Assembly (NCBI GenBank): GCA_905235325.1
Contig: CAJOLE010000007.1
Location: 1-64,000 of the forward strand
Direction: 5' to 3'
Source: an uncultured Prevotella sp.
Lineage (GTDB): Bacteria > Bacteroidota > Bacteroidia > Bacteroidales > Bacteroidaceae
DNA length: 64,000 nt
Shown here in pieces: positions 33,985 through 41,411 of this stretch (positions are counted from its first letter, which is position 1; each line of letters begins with the position of its first letter). The notes under the pieces were generated by a model, which was not told the DNA's origin, did not search any database, and saw only the letters and a list, made by a program, of their open reading frames with translations. A program made the translations under genes and the position numbers.

Positions 33985-35205
33985 ATGGAAAGAAGAGTAG
34001 TAATAACAGGAATGGGTATTTGGTCGTGCATAGGCACGACACTTGACGAGGTGCGCCAGTCGCTGTTTGAGGGACGTAGCGGCATCGTGTTCAGCCAAGA
34101 GCGCAAGGACGCGGGCTTCCGTTCGCCCATCTGCGGGAATGTGCCTCGGCCCGACTTGAAGAAGGTGCTGAGCCGCAATGTGCGCCAGATGATGCCCGAG
34201 GAGGCACAGTATGCCTTCATGGCCACGGTGCAGGCTCTGGAACAGTCCGGGCTGACGCAAGACTATATCGACAGCCACGAGGTGGGCATCATCTACGGCA
34301 ACGACTCCGTGGCCGAGTCGACGATGGTGGCTATGGACAAGTTCCGCCAGGCAGGCTCGACAGCCGCCTGCGGTTCGGGAGCCATCTTCCAGTCGATGAA
34401 CTCGACGGTGACGATGAACCTTGCCACCCTGTTCCACCTGAAGGGCATCAACCTGACAGCCTCTGCAGCGTGTGCCAGCGGTTCCCAGTCGTTGGGACTG
34501 GGGTTCCTGCTGATCAAGAACGGCCTGCAGGAGTGCATCGTCTGCGGCGGTGCTGAGGAGAACAACATGTACGGCATCGCTTCGTTTGATGCCCTGCAGA
34601 CCTTCTCTACCCGTACTGACGACCCCACCAAGGCGAGCCGTCCCTTCGACCGCGACCGCGACGGTCTGGTGCCCAGCGGCGGTGCGGCCACGCTCGTCAT
34701 CGAGAGCTACGAGCACGCCATGCGCCGCGGTGCTCCAATCTTGGGCGAAATCCTGGGCTGGGGGTTCTCGGGCAACGGCGACCACATCTCGACGCCGAAC
34801 GTTGAAGGGCCGTCGCGTTCGCTGCTGCGCTGCTTAGAGTGTGCGGGCGTAACGCCGCAAGCCATCGGCTACGTGAACGCCCATGCCACCTCGACCCCTA
34901 TTGGCGACAGCCGCGAGGCCGAAGCCATCGCTCAGGTGTTCGGCGACTACCTGGTGCCCGTGACCTCGACGAAGAGCCTGACAGGTCACGAGATGTGGAT
35001 GGCTGGAGCGTCGGAGATCATCTATTCGATGCTGATGATGAAGAACGACTTCATAGCCGGTTCGCTGAACTTCGAGAACCCTGACGAGGTGACACGGCGC
35101 ATCAACGTCGTCGCGGAAACCCGCCAGCAGCATTTCGATATGTTCCTAAGCAATTCGTTCGGCTTTGGCGGCACCAACTCAACGCTTATCATCAAAAACA
35201 TTTAA
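33985..35205 (+). CDS. Beta-ketoacyl-ACP synthase (FabF-like)
   Basis: 406 residues of the KAS I/II family, which condenses malonyl-ACP with an acyl-ACP. The catalytic triad is complete: Cys163 (SAACASGS), His300 (NAHATSTP) and His335 (SLTGHEMW). It starts [13 protein letters not shown] and ends [11 protein letters not shown] as expected. It is not beside the primary fatty-acid genes but with its own ACP (18 nt downstream), a hot-dog protein, an exporter and a LolA-like carrier, so it probably serves a dedicated secondary lipid, aryl-polyene or flexirubin-like product. The exact product is not known. Confidence 0.88.
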   Translation: MERRVVITGMGIWSCIGTTLDEVRQSLFEGRSGIVFSQERKDAGFRSPICGNVPRPDLKKVLSRNVRQMMPEEAQYAFMATVQALEQSGLTQDYIDSHEVGIIYGNDSVAESTMVAMDKFRQAGSTAACGSGAIFQSMNSTVTMNLATLFHLKGINLTASAACASGSQSLGLGFLLIKNGLQECIVCGGAEENNMYGIASFDALQTFSTRTDDPTKASRPFDRDRDGLVPSGGAATLVIESYEHAMRRGAPILGEILGWGFSGNGDHISTPNVEGPSRSLLRCLECAGVTPQAIGYVNAHATSTPIGDSREAEAIAQVFGDYLVPVTSTKSLTGHEMWMAGASEIIYSMLMMKNDFIAGSLNFENPDEVTRRINVVAETRQQHFDMFLSNSFGFGGTNSTLIIKNI

Positions 35206-35223
35206 ATTTATAGTATTAAAGTA

Positions 35224-35469
35224 ATGACACGCGAAGAAATTGTATCACAAGTAAACAGCCTGCTGGCTGAAGAGTTTGAAATCGAAGAGAGCGAGTTCGC
35301 CCCCGAGGCAAACCTGAAAGAGACGCTCAACCTCGACAGTATCAACCTGGTAGATCTTATCGCCCTGGTGCAGATGACCTACAAGATTACCATCCCGGTA
35401 GAGGACTTGAAGAAGATTCAGACCTTCGAGAATCTGTATGACTACATCGAGCAACACTTAGAGAATTGA
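35224..35469 (+). CDS. Acyl carrier protein
   Basis: 81 residues, four-helix carrier with Ser39 in NLDSINLVDL as the phosphopantetheine attachment site (the usual DSL is DSI here). It holds the growing acyl chain for the ketosynthase upstream. The protein is acidic, as ACPs are. The next gene starts 3 nt after its stop with a TTG codon, pointing to coupled translation. Confidence 0.9.
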   Translation: MTREEIVSQVNSLLAEEFEIEESEFAPEANLKETLNLDSINLVDLIALVQMTYKITIPVEDLKKIQTFENLYDYIEQHLEN

Positions 35470-35472
35470 GTA

Positions 35473-35922
35473 TTGAAGTACATCGGTAAGGACATAGAGC
35501 GACTGATTCCCCAGCGCATACCATTTATCATGGTGGATGCGTTTGAGGAATTGGAGGAACCCACGTCGAAGGACAGCCTGACAGGAGCGTCGGGAGCCAC
35601 TTCACTGTACGTGCGGCTTGACAACTATTTCATGCTCCGCGATGGCGAGATGTCAGAATCGGGTCTGATAGAGCATATCGCACAGTCGGCCTCATGCCTT
35701 GCCGGCCACGTGGTTCTGCAAAAGGCGCCCGGGCAGCCTCCGGTCGGGATGATAGCCGAGGTGCGCCGTTTCGAATGCCGCCGCCGCCCGTTAGCCGGCG
35801 AGCAGATGAGGACTACCGTGACGATGGGCTTCTCCTTTGGCGGAATGGTCTTGTGCCATGGTGCGACCTACATCGGCGAAGACGCCATCTGCGAAGTAGA
35901 CATGAAAATTTTCATTCAGTAA
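35473..35922 (+). CDS. Hot-dog fold FabZ/ApeP-like protein with His-to-Gln change
   Basis: 149 residues, hot-dog fold of the 3-hydroxyacyl-ACP dehydratase type. The family start LPHRxPFLxVD is here LIPQRIPFIMVD: the catalytic His is Gln14. The second catalytic residue, an acid in the central helix, is present as Glu67 (SGLIEHIAQSAS). It may thus be a weak or altered dehydratase, a thioesterase or a binding protein. Start is TTG at 35473, 3 nt after the ACP stop; no ATG is available in the first part. The MMPL exporter begins directly after its stop. Confidence 0.75.
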   Translation: MKYIGKDIERLIPQRIPFIMVDAFEELEEPTSKDSLTGASGATSLYVRLDNYFMLRDGEMSESGLIEHIAQSASCLAGHVVLQKAPGQPPVGMIAEVRRFECRRRPLAGEQMRTTVTMGFSFGGMVLCHGATYIGEDAICEVDMKIFIQ

Positions 35923-38370
35923 ATGACAATTCTGTTCGTCCGCATCTATCAGTTCTTCCATCGTCATCAGGCAGTCTGCTGGATGTCGATGGCGGGGCTT
36001 TTTGTGCTCTGCGCCTATTTCGCAGCACAGATACATCTTGAGGAGGACATCAACCAACTGATGCCGTCGTCGCGCAACGAGGACGGTACTACCAAGCTGG
36101 CTTTTGCCGACCTGAAGATTAAGGACAAGGTGTTTGTGCTGTTCAACGGTGACGACAGCCAAGAGCTTATCGCCACGTGCGATGCCTTTGCCGACTCACT
36201 GCAGCAAGACACGGCACTGGTCGAGAACCTGTTCTACAGGATTGACGAGGAGCTGCTGCCCGAGGGCATCGACTACCTGACGGAGCATCTGGCTGCCTAC
36301 ATAGACACCTCGGTTTACGTGCGCTTCGACTCGCTGCTGACACGGGAACACCTGAGACGGCAGATGGAGCAGAACCGCGACGACCTGACGGGCGAGTTCG
36401 GCGAGATGTTCCCTGACCTGATCGAGCTGGACCCTATCGGTATGCGCGACATTCTGGCCGAAAGGATGAAGCCCTTGATGGACGCGGGGACTTACCAGAC
36501 CCTGGACGGGCACTTCTTCGTGCCCGACACGACGGTGTGCTTAGCTTTCCTGACTCCCCGCTTCTCATCGACCAATACCGGCCAGGGAGGGGAGCTCTTT
36601 GAACGGCTCAACACCGTCATCAGCCAGCTGAAGGTGCAGCATCCCGCCGTTGACATCAGCTATCATGGCACGCCGGCCAGCGGCTATTACAACTCATCAC
36701 AGATAAAGCACGACCTGACGACAACCATTGCCCGGGCGCTCCTGCTGGTGCTGCTGTTCCTGCTGCTGTGCTTCCGTCGCTGGTACACCTTGCCCCTGCT
36801 GCTGTTGCCGGTAGTCTTCGGCACGCTGTTCGGCCTGGCGATGATGTATCTCATCAAAGGCGAATTCTCGCTGTTAGCCTTGGGCATCGGCGGCGTGGTG
36901 CTCGGCGTGGCCCTCAGCTACGTGCTCCACGTGATGACCCACCACGAGTACGTCAGCGACCCCGTCAGGCTGCTGCGCGACCAGGTGAAGCCCGTGCTCC
37001 TGGGCTGCGTCACCACCATCGGTTCATTTGCCGGACTGCTGTTCATCCAGACCGACCTGCTACGCGACTTCGGCCTCTTTGCCGCCTTCGGCATCCTCGG
37101 CACGACGCTCTTCTCGCTGGTCTGGCTGCCGCAGATGTTCAGGCCCGTCCAATCCGCCAAGGGAGGACTGTTCGGACACCTGACCAGCCTGCAGTCGCGC
37201 TCCTTCCTGTCAGGACATCCCACCCTCAGGAAGTCTCTGGGCGCTGTCCTGGCCGTGCTGGTAGCAGTCTTTATCGGTGCCTGGTTCATCGGCGGCACCC
37301 ATTTCGATGCCGACATGCACAACCTGGGCTACGACCACCCGATGGTGGAACACTCTGAGAATCTGCTGCGCGAGAAGACCTATACGGGCGACAAGACGAA
37401 ATACTTCGGCAGCCAGGGGCAGACGATGGAGGAAGCCCTTGAGCACTTCGGCCAGCTTCGCCAGAAGCTCGACTCCCTCCAGCGCCTCGGACTGGTGAAG
37501 AGCTACACGCCCACCGACGAGCTGCTCGTGCCGCTCTGCCGGCAACAGGAGCGCATCGATGCCTGGCACCGCTATTGGAACGACGGCCGTCAGTCCACCG
37601 TCCGACAGCTGATTGGCGAGACAGCCCCGGCGGCCGACCTGCGGCCGGAGGCTTTTGAGCCGTTCTTCGAGGCTGCCAGCGCCGACTATGCGCCCGACGC
37701 CCTCTATGAAGCCGACCTCGTCCCCGAGGGATTCCTCTCGACGCTGATGGAGCAGTCGTACGACGGCACCTGGATCTGCTTCACGTCCGTACGCTGCCAG
37801 AACGACTCCGTGCGCAGTGCCGACAGCGACTACATCCGCATCTGCGATGCCGTCAGCAGCAATCCGCACCTGCTGGTGCTCGACACCTATTATTATACGA
37901 CCGACACACTGTTCCAGATGAGCCGCGACTTCGACCGGCTGCAATGGCTCTCGATGGCTTTCGTGCTGCTGGTGCTGTGGCTTTCGTTCAAAGGCAACGT
38001 CAGGTACACCTTGCTGGGCTTCATGCCCATCCTGCTCAGCTGGCTCATCGTCCTCGGGGCGATGAACGTCTTCGGGCGCCAGTTCAATCTTATCAGCATC
38101 ATCATCTCAACGTTCATCTTCGGCATCGGCGTCGACTACAGCATCTTCGTGATGCACGGGCTGACCCGCGAGCATCTGGCTTACCACAAGACGGCCATCC
38201 TGCTCTCTGCCGTAACCCTGATCGTCACGGTTGGCAGTATGCTCTTCGCCGTCCACCCTGCCATCGGCAGCGTCGGCTTCTCCACCCTCGTGGGCCTGCT
38301 CTCGGCCATCATCCTTTCCTACGCCGTCCAACCCGTCATCTTCAGATGGCTCAACCGCAAGAAACCGTGA
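35923..38370 (+). CDS. MMPL/RND-family lipid exporter
   Basis: 815 residues of the RND superfamily (MMPL branch): one N-terminal helix, a periplasmic domain (about 40-260), a block of five helices (about 262-420), a second periplasmic domain and a last block of helices (about 670-815). Such proteins move lipids or pigments across the inner membrane using the proton gradient and are standard parts of aryl-polyene clusters. It starts at the base following the previous stop; the next gene's GTG overlaps its stop, so translation is coupled on both sides. Confidence 0.85.
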   Translation: MTILFVRIYQFFHRHQAVCWMSMAGLFVLCAYFAAQIHLEEDINQLMPSSRNEDGTTKLAFADLKIKDKVFVLFNGDDSQELIATCDAFADSLQQDTALVENLFYRIDEELLPEGIDYLTEHLAAYIDTSVYVRFDSLLTREHLRRQMEQNRDDLTGEFGEMFPDLIELDPIGMRDILAERMKPLMDAGTYQTLDGHFFVPDTTVCLAFLTPRFSSTNTGQGGELFERLNTVISQLKVQHPAVDISYHGTPASGYYNSSQIKHDLTTTIARALLLVLLFLLLCFRRWYTLPLLLLPVVFGTLFGLAMMYLIKGEFSLLALGIGGVVLGVALSYVLHVMTHHEYVSDPVRLLRDQVKPVLLGCVTTIGSFAGLLFIQTDLLRDFGLFAAFGILGTTLFSLVWLPQMFRPVQSAKGGLFGHLTSLQSRSFLSGHPTLRKSLGAVLAVLVAVFIGAWFIGGTHFDADMHNLGYDHPMVEHSENLLREKTYTGDKTKYFGSQGQTMEEALEHFGQLRQKLDSLQRLGLVKSYTPTDELLVPLCRQQERIDAWHRYWNDGRQSTVRQLIGETAPAADLRPEAFEPFFEAASADYAPDALYEADLVPEGFLSTLMEQSYDGTWICFTSVRCQNDSVRSADSDYIRICDAVSSNPHLLVLDTYYYTTDTLFQMSRDFDRLQWLSMAFVLLVLWLSFKGNVRYTLLGFMPILLSWLIVLGAMNVFGRQFNLISIIISTFIFGIGVDYSIFVMHGLTREHLAYHKTAILLSAVTLIVTVGSMLFAVHPAIGSVGFSTLVGLLSAIILSYAVQPVIFRWLNRKKP

Positions 38371-39779
38371 GACACGACGTCATTGTCATAGGCAGCGGAC
38401 TGGGTGGCCTGATCTGTGCGCGGCAGCTGGCCAGGAGCGGCCGTAGCGTGCTGGTGCTGGAGCGGCAGCAACAGGCCGGCGGATGCCTGCAGAGCTACAG
38501 ACGGGGCGGCATGGAGTTCGACACCGGCCTGCACTACGTCGGCGGGCTGGCTGAAGGTCAGCCGCTGCACGACGCCTTTGAGCAGCTGGGGCTGTTGAAG
38601 CTGCCCTGGCAGCGCCTCGACGCGGACGGCTTCGACCAGGTAACGATAGGCCGGCACACCTACCCGCTGGCAGAGGGATTCGACCGTTTTGCCGACACGC
38701 TATCCTCGTATTTCCCCACCGAGCAAGGTGCGCTGCGGCAGTTTGTCGGTATGCTGCGCCATCTGCCCCCGATGGAGGAGAGCAGCCAGGTGAATGCCTA
38801 CGACTACCTGACATCGCTCTTCCGCGACCCGCTGCTCGTCAACGTCCTCTCGGCAGCAGCCATGAAGCTGGAACTGAGGCGTGAGTCGCTGCCACTGTTC
38901 ACCTTTGCCCATGTCATGAGCAGCTATGTGCAGAGCAGCTGGCGACTGAAGGGCAGCGGCAACCTGATTGCCGGCTCACTCATGGAAGACATCAAGGCCG
39001 ACGGCGGCAAGATCTGCTGCGGTGCCGAGGTCAAGGAACTGAAGGAGCAGGGCGGCAGAATTGTTGCGGCCCGCTGTTCCAGCGGCAGGACATACGAGGG
39101 CACGGTCTTCATCAGCGACGTGCATCCGCAGCTGACATTCAGCTGGATCAAGGACTCCAGCCTGCTGAAGGGCATCTTCCGCCGGCGCATCAGTGCCTTG
39201 GAGAGCACGGTGGGTATGTTCACCGTCTCGCTGGTGCTGAAACCCGGCACGCTGCCCTATTTCAACCACAACAAATACGTCTACCGGAAGGCCAACGTAT
39301 GGACGTTCAGCGAGGACCTGAGCTGCGTCGGCGGCGTGATGGTCAGCGCGAGGGTTCCCGAGGACGGCACCCCGTATGCCCGGCAGATAGACCTGCTTAC
39401 GCCCATGCCGTGGACTCTGTGCCAGCACTGGGCCGACACGACGGTGGGGCGGCGCGGCCAGATCTACGGAATGCTCAAGGAGCGGATTGCCGACGAGTGC
39501 ATCAGTCTGGCCGAGCGCGTCGTCCCAGGCCTGCACACCATGATCGAGAGGCGGTTTACCAGCACGCCGCTGACATGGCGCGACTATACGCTCTCGCCCT
39601 GCGGCTCGGCCTTCGGCATCAGGAAAGACTGCCGGAATCCGCTGCTGACGATGCTCTCGCCCCGGACCCCGGTCCCCAACCTCTTTCTGACAGGCCAGAG
39701 CCTCGTGCTGCACGGCCTGGAGGGCGTTACCAAGACAGCACTGCAAACCGTGGAAATGGTATCAGGCAGCAAATCGTAA
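38367..39779 (+). CDS. FAD-dependent oxidoreductase (phytoene desaturase/retinol saturase-like)
   Basis: 470 residues of the CrtI/carotenoid isomerase group. The N-terminal dinucleotide-binding loop is VIVIGSGLGGLICARQLARSG, and the C-terminal FAD strand is LFLTGQSLVLHGLEGV. These enzymes desaturate, saturate or isomerise polyene chains, which fits modification of a chain made by the neighbouring ketosynthase. Start is GTG 38367 (GTGA overlap with the MMPL stop); the open frame upstream of this is a shadow of the MMPL gene. FabG follows 27 nt later across CGTAAATCGTAA-type repeats. Confidence 0.83.
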   Translation: MRHDVIVIGSGLGGLICARQLARSGRSVLVLERQQQAGGCLQSYRRGGMEFDTGLHYVGGLAEGQPLHDAFEQLGLLKLPWQRLDADGFDQVTIGRHTYPLAEGFDRFADTLSSYFPTEQGALRQFVGMLRHLPPMEESSQVNAYDYLTSLFRDPLLVNVLSAAAMKLELRRESLPLFTFAHVMSSYVQSSWRLKGSGNLIAGSLMEDIKADGGKICCGAEVKELKEQGGRIVAARCSSGRTYEGTVFISDVHPQLTFSWIKDSSLLKGIFRRRISALESTVGMFTVSLVLKPGTLPYFNHNKYVYRKANVWTFSEDLSCVGGVMVSARVPEDGTPYARQIDLLTPMPWTLCQHWADTTVGRRGQIYGMLKERIADECISLAERVVPGLHTMIERRFTSTPLTWRDYTLSPCGSAFGIRKDCRNPLLTMLSPRTPVPNLFLTGQSLVLHGLEGVTKTALQTVEMVSGSKS

Positions 39780-39806
39780 TTCGTAAAACGTAAATCGTAA
39801 GACAAC

Positions 39807-40526
39807 ATGAAGTATGCATTAGTAACCGGCGGCAGCCGAGGCATCGGCCGGGCCGTCTGCAGCCGACTGGCACAGGAAGGCTATCAGGTGATCATCAACT
39901 ATGCCAGCAACGAGGCTGAGGCACAAAAGACCCTGCAGCAGATTGGCGGCAACGGCGAACTGCTGCCCTTCGACGTGAGCGACCAGGCCCAGACACGCGA
40001 GGCTCTGGAACAGTGGCAGCGACAGCACGACGGCGAATACATCGAGGTGGTGGTCAACAACGCCGGCATCCGCCGCGACAACGTGATGGCCCTGATGACG
40101 GGCGACGACTGGCACCGCGTGATCGACATCTCGCTGTCGGGGTTCTTCAACGTCACCCAGCCCCTGCTGCCTGCCATGCAGCTCCGCAGGTTCGGGCGCA
40201 TCGTCTCGATGGCCAGCGTCAGCGGACTGAAAGGCCTGCCCGGCCAGACCAACTACTCGGCCGCCAAGGGGGGCATCATTGCCGCCACCAAGGCTCTGGC
40301 CCAGGAGGTGGCCCGCCGTGGCGTCACGGTCAACGCCGTTGCACCGGGCTTTATCAAGACCGACATGACCGAAGGTCTCGACGAGGCAACGCTCAAGAAG
40401 ACCATCCCCGCCCAGCGGTTCGGCACTCCCGAGGAGGTGGCCGACCTCGTGGCCTTCCTCGCGTCGCCCAAGGCGGGCTACATCACGGGCGAGGTGATTT
40501 CCATCAACGGAGGACTTTATACTTAA
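39807..40526 (+). CDS. 3-oxoacyl-ACP reductase FabG-like
   Basis: 239 residues, short-chain dehydrogenase: nucleotide loop TGGSRGIGRAV, NNAGIRRDN, and the catalytic Ser-Tyr-Lys with SVSGLKG and NYSAAKGG, ending GYITGEVISINGGLY. It reduces the beta-keto group of the ACP-bound chain with NADPH. It sits in the lipid-type operon between the oxidoreductase and the LolA-like gene. It could also be the main FabG, but the surroundings favour a dedicated role. Confidence 0.88.
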   Translation: MKYALVTGGSRGIGRAVCSRLAQEGYQVIINYASNEAEAQKTLQQIGGNGELLPFDVSDQAQTREALEQWQRQHDGEYIEVVVNNAGIRRDNVMALMTGDDWHRVIDISLSGFFNVTQPLLPAMQLRRFGRIVSMASVSGLKGLPGQTNYSAAKGGIIAATKALAQEVARRGVTVNAVAPGFIKTDMTEGLDEATLKKTIPAQRFGTPEEVADLVAFLASPKAGYITGEVISINGGLYT

Positions 40527-40542
40527 CCGTCAATAAAATGTT

Positions 40543-41031
40543 ATGAGAAAGCTATTGTTATCTTTACTTTGCATGCTGGCCGTCAGCACCCATGCACAGA
40601 CCGTCACAAAGACCAGTCACCGGAGGGCCGTCAAGACCGACGTCGTCACCACAGGCAAGCTGACCGTCAGGAAGCCAGACTACATCTGCATCTCGACCGA
40701 CGGCGACAAAGACCAGCTCATCATGGACGGCACGCAGTTCACCATGACCATGGGCGGACGGCAGCACGTCACCGACAGCCACAAGAACCCGCAGTTTGCC
40801 ACCTTCCACGCCGTGCTGAAGGCGGTCATCAACGGCCAGCCCATCCCCCAGAGCGACGACCTGACCGTGGCGACAAAGGGAAACACGACGACCGTCACCA
40901 TCGTCCCGACGGGCAAGAAGCGCCAGCTGTTCACGTCATTCGTCCTTACCGTCGACACGAAGACGAAGGCCCTGCGCACCCTCCGCATGAACGGTCGCGG
41001 CGAGGATTTCACCGCCTACGAGTTTAAATGA
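40543..41031 (+). CDS. LolA-like periplasmic carrier protein
   Basis: 162 residues with a signal peptide (MRKLLLSLLCMLAVSTHAQ, cut after Ala18 or so). The rest is beta-rich with GKLTVRKPDYICIS, DQLIMDGTQFTMTMGG and a late FTAYEF strand, resembling the open barrel of LolA, which carries lipids through the periplasm. LolA-like proteins accompany MMPL exporters in aryl-polyene clusters, which supports the assignment; sequence similarity alone is weak. Last gene of the operon; it is followed by a 27-nt inverted repeat at 41061. Confidence 0.65.
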   Translation: MRKLLLSLLCMLAVSTHAQTVTKTSHRRAVKTDVVTTGKLTVRKPDYICISTDGDKDQLIMDGTQFTMTMGGRQHVTDSHKNPQFATFHAVLKAVINGQPIPQSDDLTVATKGNTTTVTIVPTGKKRQLFTSFVLTVDTKTKALRTLRMNGRGEDFTAYEFK

Positions 41032-41060
41032 CGGCAGTGATTGCGAATAGCAGTAAACAT

Positions 41061-41127
41061 CCTGCACTTCCTACACTTCCTACACCTGCCCGAAATTTTT
41101 AGGTGTAGGAAGTGTAGGAAGTGTAGG
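41061..41127. repeat. 27-nt inverted repeat built of CTTCCTACA units
   Basis: Arms at 41061-41087 and 41101-41127, one mismatch, 13-nt loop. Each arm consists of three 9-nt units (CTTCCTACA and variants). It lies after the lipid operon and may act as a hairpin at the transcript end, though no U-run follows. In architecture (inverted arms made of nonamers) it resembles the element at 5563-5947. Confidence 0.75.
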
Positions 41128-41277
41128 ATAAAAAGTGCAAATAACAACTATATATATAGGGGCCAGGCGTAAGGCCGCGGGGCGGCAAAGGGGCTTTCAG
41201 GCTTGCGTCGGGACTGGAACCGACACCTGAACCTACACCTTGGCAGCAGGCAGAAAGGATTTATTCCGCAGCGCGGG

Positions 41278-41381
41278 TTTTCCAAGAAGCGCCGCCTTTT
41301 TCGCAAAAGGCGCCGGTCTTTTCGCAAAAAGGCGGCGGGTTTTGACCAAAAAGCGGCGGGTTTTGCACAAAAGGCGGCGCG
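41278..41381. repeat. 21-bp tandem repeats before the TonB receptor promoter
   Basis: Five units of TTTT-N4-AAAAGGCGGCGGG type. The last three (41319-41339, 41340-41360, 41361-41381) are each exactly 21 nt, the first two more worn. The array ends 9 nt before the -7 box. Two helical turns per unit would place any bound protein on one face. Confidence 0.75.
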
Positions 41382-41390
41382 TTTTCAATT

Positions 41391-41406
41391 TATTTTTGTA
41401 CTTTTG
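41391..41406 (+). promoter_or_regulatory. Two adjacent -7 boxes at the TonB receptor gene
   Basis: TATTTTTG (41391-41398) and TACTTTTG (41399-41406) both match TAnnTTTG, back to back. ATG 41412 is only 5 nt past the second, so messages from either box would be leaderless or nearly so. Confidence 0.6.
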
Positions 41407-41411
41407 CACCC

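Noticed and set aside
37944..38366. N-terminal extension of the FAD oxidoreductase frame
   Set aside because: Overlaps the MMPL coding sequence; the dinucleotide-binding loop begins right after GTG 38367, which overlaps the MMPL stop.
41278..41381. CRISPR array
   Set aside because: The 21-bp units are directly contiguous with no spacers, and no cas genes are near.
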